NCBI GenBank assembly: GCA_902496665.1
Contig: CABVBU010000055.1
Location: 1 to 6,156, forward strand
Reading direction: 5' to 3'
Length of the DNA stretch: 6,156 nt
DNA from: an uncultured Clostridium sp.
Lineage (GTDB): Bacteria > Bacillota > Clostridia > Lachnospirales > Lachnospiraceae
Translations under genes and position numbers: made by a program
Notes under the pieces: generated by a model
The model's input: only the letters and a program-made list of their open reading frames with translations
The model's database searches: none
What the model was told of the DNA's origin: nothing
Shown: piece after piece, positions 1 to 5,060 of the stretch
Layout of the letters: every line of letters begins with the position of its first letter
Numbering within the stretch: position 1 is the first letter of the stretch

Positions 1-98
1 GCCGGTGTCTCCGGTACATTTGCGTCGTTCTTCCCTGCCGCAACCTCCGCCGTACTCTCTCCCGACGGCTCCGGCATTGATGTTGGATTCTCTGGCAT
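1..98 (-). CDS. Hypothetical protein, N-terminal fragment (runs off left edge)
   Basis: A minus-strand reading frame opens with ATG at 98 and stays open to the window edge, giving 32 complete codons. It is preceded by a GAGGTG ribosome binding site at 109-104, five bases from the ATG. The visible part starts MPENPTSMPEPSGES and is rich in Pro, Glu, Ser, Ala and Thr, with no hydrophobic stretch. It therefore looks like a disordered N-terminal segment rather than a signal peptide or a folded domain. A second in-frame ATG lies at codon 8, but the Shine-Dalgarno spacing favours the first. The gene is divergent from the neighbouring tRNA-Thr. No function can be assigned because the diagnostic part lies outside the window. 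It is probably a real gene, given the good start signal and open frame. Confidence 0.6.
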   Translation of the reverse strand, partial: MPENPTSMPEPSGESTAEVAAGKNDANVPETP

Positions 99-103
99 AT
101 AAA

Positions 104-109
104 CACCTC
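104..109 (-). promoter_or_regulatory. Ribosome binding site of the left-edge gene
   Basis: GAGGTG on the minus strand lies five bases upstream of the ATG at 98. It supports translation of the truncated left-edge gene, for which little coding sequence is available. I see no convincing sigma-A promoter for this gene between 110 and 240. The region is AT-rich and contains only a weak 6-bp inverted repeat (136-141 with 157-162) separated by 15 bases. Confidence 0.5.
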
Positions 110-241
110 AGTATCTTTTTTACTACAAAATATGAAGGCAGACCAGAAAGTGTTCCCTGCCTATGTTAGAACTTCCATGGGCTTTCCGAGGAATTGATCT
201 TTTTGTATGAAAAATTTATTCAAATTTTTTTGTTTTTATCG

Positions 242-270
242 TTGACAAACATGTTGATCCATGATAATAT
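242..270 (+). promoter_or_regulatory. Sigma-A type promoter of tRNA-Thr
   Basis: A perfect TTGACA -35 box lies at 242-247. The -10 region reads TGATAATAT at 262-270. It can be read as GATAAT (263-268, 15-base spacer) or TAATAT (265-270, 17-base spacer). The mature tRNA begins about 34 bases after the -10, leaving a short 5' leader for RNase P removal. The strong consensus and AT-rich upstream DNA (about 200-240) fit a highly expressed stable-RNA promoter. Confidence 0.8.
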
Positions 271-303
271 ATTGAAGGTTCGAAAAACACAGTAAATGTG
301 TTC

Positions 304-376
304 GCTGCCTTGGCTCAGCTGGTAGAGCGTCGCCTTGGTAAGGCGGAGGTCGGCAGTTCAAATCTGCTAGGCAGCT
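304..376 (+). tRNA. tRNA-Thr (anticodon GGU)
   Basis: The cloverleaf folds completely. The acceptor stem is 304-310 paired with 369-375 (7 bp), followed by discriminator U at 376. The D stem is GCTC/GAGC (313-316 with 325-328). The anticodon stem is 330-334 with 342-346, including one U-G pair, and its loop TTGGTAA carries anticodon GGT at 337-339. The T stem is 352-356 with 364-368 around the loop TTCAAAT. The anticodon reads ACC and ACU threonine codons. CCA is not encoded (the next bases are TAA), so the 3' end must be added by tRNA nucleotidyltransferase. The gene stands alone between its own promoter and terminator. Confidence 0.95.
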
Positions 377-385
377 TAAACCATG

Positions 386-417
386 AGGCTTTCCGGGATA
401 TCCGGGAAGCCTTTTTT
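386..417 (+). terminator. Intrinsic terminator of tRNA-Thr
   Basis: An 11-bp stem (386-396 with 402-412, one G-U pair, loop GATAT) is followed by a run of T from 412 to 417. It starts ten bases after the tRNA 3' end and would end a single-gene tRNA transcript. Confidence 0.88.
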
Positions 418-481
418 CGCGTGACAGGGGATTCCCCCTCTTTCAGGTGATGAGTACTTGCAGGAAATCCTTCGCGCACAA

Positions 482-520
482 AAAAAAGACCCGGGAAACT
501 CCTCTCCACGGGTCTTTTTT
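482..520 (-). terminator. Bidirectional intrinsic terminator of the rlmB operon
   Basis: AGACCCG at 487-493 pairs with CGGGTCT at 509-515, around a 15-base loop. The stem is flanked by an A run (481-487) and a T run (515-520), so either strand has a GC-rich hairpin followed by U residues. It lies about 20 bases beyond the rlmB stop and is the likely end of the minus-strand operon. It may also be a backup for rightward transcription from the tRNA-Thr gene. The rest of 377-540 holds no gene. Confidence 0.85.
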
Positions 521-540
521 CATAATCAAAATTTTAAATT

Positions 541-1287
541 CTATGCCTTCGCCAGTCTCTGTCTCACGATCTCATACGCGAGAACACCTGTTGCAACGGA
601 CGCATTCAGGGAATCGATATCGCCTTTCATCGGAATCGACGCGATCATATCACACTTTTCCTTTACAAGACGGCTCACGCCCTCTCCCTCATTTCCGATC
701 ACAAGCCCGATCGGTCCGGTGAGGTTTAAGCGGTACATACTCTCTCCGCCCATATCGGCGCAGACGAACCAGATCCCACGTTTCTTTAAATCCTCGATGG
801 TCGCCGCCATATTGGTGACCTTCGCGACCGGCGTATAGTTCAACGCTCCCGCGGAAGTTCTCGCAACCGTCGCGGTAAGTCCCACCGCGCGTCGTTTCGG
901 AATGATCACGCCATGAGCACCCGCAAGATTCGCGGTACGGATGATCGCTCCAAGGTTATGCGGATCCTCAATTCCGTCAAGCAGGAACAAAAACGGCGCC
1001 TCACCCTTCTCTTCCGCGATCTTTAAAATATCTTCCACCTCCGCGTACTCGTAAGCAGCGGCATACGCCATCACACCCTGATGGTGTCCCGTCTCGGACA
1101 TGGAATCCAGACGTTCCTTCGGAACAAAGTTTACGATCGTATCATGCTTTTTCGCCTCTCTCACGATCGTGCGCACCGGTCCGTCCTGACATCCGTCAAG
1201 GACAAACAGCCGGTCGATGGTCTTTCCGGAGCGGAACGCCTCCAAAACAGCGTTGCGTCCTTCAATCGTCAGTTCTTCATATCTCAT
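541..1287 (-). CDS. rlmB: 23S rRNA (guanosine-2'-O-)-methyltransferase RlmB, SpoU/TrmH family
   Basis: The 248-residue product matches the usual size of RlmB, which uses S-adenosylmethionine to methylate the 2'-OH of a conserved guanosine in the 23S rRNA peptidyl-transferase region (G2251 in E. coli numbering). The N-terminal part (about 1-80, beginning RYEELTIEGRNAVLEAF) is the small RNA-binding substrate domain. The SPOUT domain follows. Its three SpoU motifs are visible: DPHNLGAIIRTA (109-119), with the conserved Asn and Arg; GLVIGNEGEGVSR (194-206); and IPMKGDIDSLNASVA (218-232). The last two build the trefoil-knot cofactor pocket. The start was chosen at 1287 because GAGGAG lies seven bases upstream (1300-1295). 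An in-frame ATG at 1320 would add 11 basic residues but lacks comparable support. The start overlaps the mrnC end by 11 bases, which suggests translational coupling. Last gene of the operon. An ortholog with a different target guanosine is possible but less likely. Confidence 0.95.
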   Translation of the reverse strand: MRYEELTIEGRNAVLEAFRSGKTIDRLFVLDGCQDGPVRTIVREAKKHDTIVNFVPKERLDSMSETGHHQGVMAYAAAYEYAEVEDILKIAEEKGEAPFLFLLDGIEDPHNLGAIIRTANLAGAHGVIIPKRRAVGLTATVARTSAGALNYTPVAKVTNMAATIEDLKKRGIWFVCADMGGESMYRLNLTGPIGLVIGNEGEGVSRLVKEKCDMIASIPMKGDIDSLNASVATGVLAYEIVRQRLAKA

Positions 1288-1753
1288 CGGAATTCTCCTC
1301 TTTTTGTTTTTCCGTATCACCGGAGTCAGCTTTTCCGGTCTTTGTCATTGCCAGCGCCACAAGATCCACCATGCGTTCCGTTCTTCCGGACAGGTAAAGA
1401 TATCCCATCAGAGCCTCAAAGCCTGTCGCCATCCGGTAATCCTTCATCGTGGCATTCTTGGCCATAGAGAAAGACTTCGCATTTCTTCCCCGTTTGTAGA
1501 CCGCATGCTCCTCCTCGGTCAGGTCATCCTCGATGGCCATCAGGAATTCCGCCTGGGCTGCAGCCTTCACAAGAGCTGAAGACTTCTTGTGAAGCTTATT
1601 CACCTGCATATTTCCCTCACTGACCACGATGGTACGGATCAGGATCTCGTAAGCCGCGTCACCGAGATAGGCGAGCACAAGCGGAGAGTACTGGCCTGCA
1701 TCCGTATCCTTTAAGTGGAATTTTTCCTTTAAAAGCATTAAGCTCTCTTCCAT
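1277..1753 (-). CDS. mrnC: Mini-ribonuclease III
   Basis: The 158-residue protein is an RNase III catalytic domain without a double-stranded RNA-binding domain, as in Mini-III of B. subtilis, which matures the ends of 23S rRNA. Visible signatures are LAYLGDAAYE (28-36), whose Asp32 and Glu36 belong to the RNase III signature motif, and the C-terminal ATGFEALMGYLYLSG (109-123), with the metal-binding Glu113. In between is the basic segment YKRGRNAKS (86-94). It is somewhat longer than the usual 130-145 residues because of a charged, probably disordered tail after about residue 140. The start overlaps the end of cysS by 16 bases, and a modest GAGAGG site (1766-1761) lies seven bases upstream. 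The end overlaps rlmB. The pairing with rlmB means two adjacent genes act on 23S rRNA. Identification is secure from motifs, size and conserved synteny. Confidence 0.93.
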   Translation of the reverse strand: MEESLMLLKEKFHLKDTDAGQYSPLVLAYLGDAAYEILIRTIVVSEGNMQVNKLHKKSSALVKAAAQAEFLMAIEDDLTEEEHAVYKRGRNAKSFSMAKNATMKDYRMATGFEALMGYLYLSGRTERMVDLVALAMTKTGKADSGDTEKQKEENSDEI

Positions 1754-3147
1754 TTTACGCCCTCTCTTGTGTCCTCGAGGACGATTCCCATGTCGAGAAG
1801 TTTTCCTCTGATCTCATCGGCAAGGGCAAAGTTCTTTGCCTTTCTCGCTGCCTGTCTCTGGGCGATCAGATCCTCGATCTCAGAGTCAAGGACTTCCGCC
1901 TTCTTTTCTGTAAGGATCCCCATTACGTCACAGAGTCTCTGGATCTCATTTTTCATCCAGCAAACATATTCTTTTGTGCTTGTCCCAGAAACTGTGGAGT
2001 TGGAGAGCTTGATGAGCTCGAAGATTGCGGAGATCGCGTCCGCGGTGTTGAAATCATCATCCATCGCCGCCTCATACTTTGCGACAAGCTCCATTGCCTT
2101 CTTCTTGTTTTCCAGTTCTTCCTCTGTCATTGTGCCGTCGGATGCCTTTGCCTCCGCCTCACGGAGTTTTTCCATACCGGTGAGGATTCTCTCAAGACCG
2201 TTCTTGGAAGCTTCCATTAAATCCGCGCTGAAGTTTAACGGACTTCTGTAATGCGCGCTCAGCATAAAGAAGCGAAGCACCTGAAGATCGTATTTTTCGC
2301 TGATCTCGCGGACGGTAAAGAAGTTTCCGAGAGATTTTGACATCTTCTTATTGTCAATATTTAAGAACGCGTTGTGCATCCAGTATTTCGCGAAGGGCTT
2401 TCCGTTTGCCGCCTCACTCTGGGCGATCTCGTTCTCATGATGCGGGAAGATCAGGTCCTCGCCGCCTGCATGAATATCGATCTCGTCGCCGAGGTATCGC
2501 TTTGCCATAACGGAGCACTCGATGTGCCAGCCCGGACGGCCCTCGCACCACGGGGACTCCCAGTACGGCTCGCCCTCTTTTTTCGGTTTCCAGAGAACGA
2601 AGTCGTTCGGATCCTGCTTGCCCTCCTCACCGGTCACCTTGATCTCACGGAATCCGGACTGGAGATCATCGAGATTTTTGTGGGAAAGTTTTCCGTAATC
2701 TTTAAATTTCCGGACACTGTAGTAAACCGTTCCGTCAGCAGCCACATAGGCGTAACCTTTTTCGATCAGAGTGCTGATCATATTCAGCATGCCGCAGATC
2801 TCTTCTGTCGCCAGCGGGTTCTTTGTTGCCGGCTCAATATTCATGCCTTCCATATCCTTTTTGCACTCGGCAATGTAGCGCTTGGAGATCGTCTCTGCAT
2901 CAACGCCCTCCTCGATGGCTTTTTTGATGATCTTATCATCGACATCCGTAAAGTTGGATACATAATTTACATCGTATCCTTTATATTCAAAGTACCGTCT
3001 TACCGTATCAAATACGATCATCGGTCTCGCGTTTCCGATGTGAATAAAGTTGTATACGGTCGGTCCGCACACGTACATTTTTACTTTTCCCGGCTCCACC
3101 GGAACGAACTCTTCTTTTCTCTTTGTGAGTGTATTGTAGATCTTCAT
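1738..3147 (-). CDS. cysS: Cysteine--tRNA ligase
   Basis: The 469-residue product is a full-length class I cysteinyl-tRNA synthetase, which activates cysteine with ATP and charges tRNA-Cys in the cytoplasm. The Rossmann domain has the HIGH-like motif HIGN (36-39) and the KMSKS loop (268-272). The four expected zinc ligands are present: Cys27 in VCGPTVYN, Cys211 in GWHIECS, and His236 and Glu240 in FPHHENE. The zinc site gives cysteine selectivity. The C-terminal part (about 310-469) is the helical DALR-type tRNA-binding region, containing DDDFNTADAI (363-372). The length matches bacterial family members. AAGGAG (3161-3156) lies eight bases before the chosen ATG. No T-box leader is present: the upstream gap is only 111 bases and lacks the T-box sequence. 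The gene is therefore probably transcribed from upstream operon promoters. The stop overlaps mrnC. Confidence 0.98.
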   Translation of the reverse strand: MKIYNTLTKRKEEFVPVEPGKVKMYVCGPTVYNFIHIGNARPMIVFDTVRRYFEYKGYDVNYVSNFTDVDDKIIKKAIEEGVDAETISKRYIAECKKDMEGMNIEPATKNPLATEEICGMLNMISTLIEKGYAYVAADGTVYYSVRKFKDYGKLSHKNLDDLQSGFREIKVTGEEGKQDPNDFVLWKPKKEGEPYWESPWCEGRPGWHIECSVMAKRYLGDEIDIHAGGEDLIFPHHENEIAQSEAANGKPFAKYWMHNAFLNIDNKKMSKSLGNFFTVREISEKYDLQVLRFFMLSAHYRSPLNFSADLMEASKNGLERILTGMEKLREAEAKASDGTMTEEELENKKKAMELVAKYEAAMDDDFNTADAISAIFELIKLSNSTVSGTSTKEYVCWMKNEIQRLCDVMGILTEKKAEVLDSEIEDLIAQRQAARKAKNFALADEIRGKLLDMGIVLEDTREGVKWKRA

Positions 3148-3258
3148 AACTTAAGCTCCTTCATATATCTTTCTGTCCGAATTTTTATCTGCCATACAGC
3201 TTCGCGCAATGCACTTTCAATATCATCAAAGTAAACAGGCGCTTACTTCCGCATTCAT

Positions 3259-3810
3259 TTATTGCTGCTGTCTACAGCCCGGACAGCCCCCGCATCCGCC
3301 GGAGATTACGCCCACACGGTCCTCCGGCGCGTAATCCGCCACCGAACTTAAAAGGGCGATCGCCTGCGCGGAGATTCCCTCTCCGGCACCGGTAAATCCA
3401 AGCCCCTCTTCCGTCGTCGCTTTCACGCTTACCTGCTCTTTTTCGATCCCTAACGCCGCCGCAATATTTTCCGCCATCTGCGGGCGGTACGGCAGAAGCT
3501 TCGGTCTCTGGGCAATTACGGTAGAATCGATATTTTCGATCATATATCCGTTTTCCTGCAGGATCTTCCCGACTTTCTTTAAAAGCGCGATACTGGAAAT
3601 CCCTTTATATTTCTCGTCCGAATCCGGGAAGTGCTGGCCGATATCGCCGAGGGCGGCAGCCCCCAAAAGTGCGTCCATCACAGCATGAAGAAGGACATCC
3701 GCGTCAGAGTGACCCAGAAGTCCTTTTTCATAGGGGATATCCACGCCTCCGATGATCAGCTTTCTTCCTTCTACGAGACGATGCACATCATATCCCTGTC
3801 CGATTCTCAT
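3259..3810 (-). CDS. ispF: 2-C-methyl-D-erythritol 2,4-cyclodiphosphate synthase, with Cys-rich C-terminal tail
   Basis: IspF converts CDP-methylerythritol 2-phosphate to the cyclic diphosphate with release of CMP, the fifth step of the MEP isoprenoid pathway, and normally acts as a homotrimer. The start MRIGQGYDVH contains the metal ligands Asp8 and His10. The third ligand is His42 in LGHSDADVLLHAVMDALLG. GDIGQHFPDSD (55-65) and KATTEEGLGFTG (130-141) are the other family signatures. The start at 3810 is set by AGGAGG at 3822-3817. An in-frame ATG at 3891 would add 27 unconserved residues and overlap the upstream gene. The core ends near residue 157, the normal family length. The 183-residue product adds about 26 residues ending in CGGCPGC (173-179), and these are the only three cysteines in the protein. 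Twenty bases separate it from the kinase-like gene upstream. ispD is not adjacent. Confidence 0.95.
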   Translation of the reverse strand: MRIGQGYDVHRLVEGRKLIIGGVDIPYEKGLLGHSDADVLLHAVMDALLGAAALGDIGQHFPDSDEKYKGISSIALLKKVGKILQENGYMIENIDSTVIAQRPKLLPYRPQMAENIAAALGIEKEQVSVKATTEEGLGFTGAGEGISAQAIALLSSVADYAPEDRVGVISGGCGGCPGCRQQQ

Positions 3811-3830
3811 AGAATCTCCTCCTGTTTCTC

Positions 3831-4757
3831 TTATGAGCCGATCACGCGCATCCGCTTCGGGATACAGCGCACCGCCAGATTTTCCTGGCACATACAGCTC
3901 TCACCGTCCACATGGACCGCAAGGGGTCTCACTAGATGGATCTCCGCCTCACTGCACTCAAAGACGCGGATCCCCCGTTCTTTCCTCCGGACACCCATCA
4001 CAAGGTCTTTGAGGATCGGGATCATCTTTGTCTTTCTCGAGCTGTTTCCAACGTAAACGGTCATCTTTCCATCATCGTTCAGCAAATCGCCGTTTTTCCG
4101 TTTCTTCTTATCCTCCCGGCGGATCATAAACGTGATGAAATATATATGATTAAACTCCACTTTCTGCGTCCCGTCAAGCAAAATATATCCTTTTGTGGGT
4201 TTTGCAAGGAAAAGCTGTTTTAATCCGAGCGCAAATCTCAGTATTTTCGTCATGTGAAGTCTTGTCATCTGGTTTCTCACCGGACAGCAGAGCAGATTGT
4301 GGCACATCGCTGCGTCCAGACCGATCCCGCATCGTCCGGCAAATCTTCTGCTCACGATCTCCTCGTTTCCGAAAGTGATCACACCATAGTCCAACATCCG
4401 GTAATACTTCGGGTGCAGGATCTGTCTCGCCTGACGGTCCACCTTCCAGAATGACTGGAATCCCTTGGAAAGCGCGTTCCGGAATCCCGCCGGGACATAG
4501 CCGAAGGTCAGAAGTCCTTTAAAGGAAACTCCATTTAAGACCTCGTTGTAGGTGCCCTCTCCGCCGACGATCACGATCACCTTTGCCTCATCCTTCTCCG
4601 CCGTCAGCACTCTCGCGATCTCCGCGGCATCTCCTTGGCGCTCCGTGAAAAAGACGCGGTATTCCTGGCTGTTCATTTCCAGCCGACGTTCCAGTCGTTT
4701 CCAGATCCGATACCCTCTTCCGGCACCGGCGCTGGGATTTACGATAAACTGATACAT
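3831..4757 (-). CDS. Diacylglycerol/lipid kinase-family protein (DAGK catalytic domain) with altered motifs
   Basis: The 308-residue protein has the layout of soluble bacterial diacylglycerol or lipid kinases (DgkB/YegS type), which phosphorylate a membrane lipid using ATP. The N-terminal part has NPSAGAGRG (7-15), a standard family opening that helps bind nucleotide. The GGDGT-NEV motif appears as GGEGTYNEV (65-73), and the usual PxGTxND loop as PAGFRNA (89-95). GIGLDA (144-149) matches GxGFDA. LAVHVDGE (279-286) near the C terminus matches the family's conserved DGE element, whose acidic residue takes part in catalysis. Two core motifs are therefore non-canonical. It may be a diverged active kinase, one with another substrate, or a non-catalytic relative. 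No membrane segment or signal peptide is visible. GGAGGA (4767-4762) precedes the ATG by four bases. It is the first gene of the operon and lies 20 bases before ispF. Family membership is sure, exact activity is not. Confidence 0.85.
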   Translation of the reverse strand: MYQFIVNPSAGAGRGYRIWKRLERRLEMNSQEYRVFFTERQGDAAEIARVLTAEKDEAKVIVIVGGEGTYNEVLNGVSFKGLLTFGYVPAGFRNALSKGFQSFWKVDRQARQILHPKYYRMLDYGVITFGNEEIVSRRFAGRCGIGLDAAMCHNLLCCPVRNQMTRLHMTKILRFALGLKQLFLAKPTKGYILLDGTQKVEFNHIYFITFMIRREDKKKRKNGDLLNDDGKMTVYVGNSSRKTKMIPILKDLVMGVRRKERGIRVFECSEAEIHLVRPLAVHVDGESCMCQENLAVRCIPKRMRVIGS

Positions 4758-4810
4758 AACGTCCTCCGAATCTTATATGTTCAGAACTCTGCGTGCAGCC
4801 ATACACATTC

Positions 4811-4834
4811 TGACCGTGTCAGTGCCATATGGCA
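4811..4834. promoter_or_regulatory. Two adjacent palindromes, candidate operator of the kinase-ispF operon
   Basis: TGACcgtGTCA (4811-4821) is followed one base later by the perfect 12-bp palindrome TGCCATATGGCA (4823-4834). They lie about 11-35 bases downstream of the leftward -10 box, in the expected start-site and early leader region of the kinase-ispF-cysS transcript. A bound dimeric repressor there would block initiation or early elongation. No T run follows, so they do not form a terminator. The regulatory role is inferred from position and symmetry only. Confidence 0.35.
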
Positions 4835-4844
4835 TACGATATAG

Positions 4845-4873
4845 ATTATAGTATATCACATAACCGCTAAAAA
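4845..4873 (-). promoter_or_regulatory. Leftward promoter of the kinase-ispF-cysS-mrnC-rlmB operon
   Basis: On the minus strand a perfect TATAAT box lies at 4850-4845. With a 17-base spacer the -35 position (4873-4868) reads TTTTTA, a poor match to TTGACA. A good -10 with a weak -35 is typical of promoters helped by an activator or by upstream AT-rich DNA. The start site would fall near 4838, giving an untranslated leader of about 80 bases before the ATG at 4757. Confidence 0.55.
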
Positions 4874-4893
4874 AAGGCTAAATTTTTTCTAAA
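4867..4893 (-). repeat. Three TTTAG direct repeats at 11-bp intervals
   Basis: On the minus strand TTTAG occurs at 4893-4889, 4882-4878 and 4871-4867, each separated by exactly six bases. The copies therefore sit on one face of the helix. The last copy overlaps the weak -35 region of the leftward promoter. The arrangement resembles tandem activator sites of OmpR/PhoP-type response regulators, but the short A/T-rich unit could be chance. Confidence 0.45.
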
Positions 4894-4958
4894 CTTCAAG
4901 TATGCACATCACGGACACAATCATGCCGAAACGTAAGAAAATAGTAAATACTTCTTCC

Positions 4959-4988
4959 TTGTCAGACAATATCGGCATCAATTATAAT
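4959..4988 (+). promoter_or_regulatory. Rightward promoter of the membrane-protein gene, with palindrome over the -35
   Basis: TTGTCA (4959-4964) and a perfect TATAAT (4983-4988) are 18 bases apart, a good sigma-A promoter. The -35 is part of the perfect 11-base palindrome TTGTC-A-GACAA (4959-4969), which could be an operator for a dimeric repressor competing with RNA polymerase. The start site would be near 4995, about 60 bases before the gene at 5057 and about 20 before the short leader ORF. Confidence 0.7.
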
Positions 4989-5015
4989 AAAAGCAGATAT
5001 AAGAGGCGAAGATAT

Positions 5016-5060
5016 ATGACTTTCTTGAATCCGAATCTCGAAAGGAGGTCACTGGTATGA
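5016..5060 (+). CDS. Putative 14-residue leader peptide coupled to the membrane-protein gene
   Basis: The frame encodes MTFLNPNLERRSLV and ends in TGA, overlapping the start of the next gene as ATGA (5057-5060). An AAGAGG-like site at 5000-5005 lies about ten bases before its ATG. The Shine-Dalgarno of the next gene (AAAGGAGG, 5041-5048) lies inside this ORF, encoding its Glu-Arg-Arg. A ribosome finishing the leader would stop exactly at the downstream start, so translational coupling is plausible. There is no hydrophobic stretch and no run of one amino acid that would suggest classical attenuation. It may be functional or a coincidence of a short open frame. Confidence 0.4.
   Translation: MTFLNPNLERRSLV

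Noticed and set aside
136..162. AGGCAG/CTGCCT inverted repeat in the left spacer
   Set aside because: Six base pairs with a 15-base loop and no T run. Too weak to call a terminator or operator.
426..438. Short inverted repeat GGGG-ATT-CCCC
   Set aside because: The stem is four to five base pairs with a three-base loop, lies between two real terminators, and has no T run. Probably chance.
315..509. Minus-strand open frame of 64 codons across the tRNA-Thr gene and its terminator
   Set aside because: It lies antisense to a well-supported tRNA and terminator. Its apparent peptide comes from tRNA arms, a common false call, and it has no ribosome binding site.
447..838. Plus-strand open frames starting near 447 and 458
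   Set aside because: They run antisense into rlmB and through the bidirectional terminator, have no binding site, and lack recognisable domains. rlmB on the other strand explains the region.
1288..1320. Longer rlmB start at 1320
   Set aside because: It would add 11 basic residues not expected in the family and extend the overlap with mrnC. The ATG at 1287 has GAGGAG at ideal spacing.
2374..3234. Long plus-strand open frame (286 codons) opposite cysS
   Set aside because: It is the antisense shadow of a full-length cysS with all catalytic motifs. Its composition is odd and it has no supporting start signal.
3148..3258. Possible T-box riboswitch before cysS
   Set aside because: The gap is only 111 bases and shows neither the conserved T-box sequence nor a terminator hairpin with a U run.
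3811..3891. Longer ispF start at 3891
   Set aside because: It would extend into the kinase gene with unconserved sequence. The ATG at 3810 directly precedes the conserved MRIGQGYDVH and has AGGAGG upstream.
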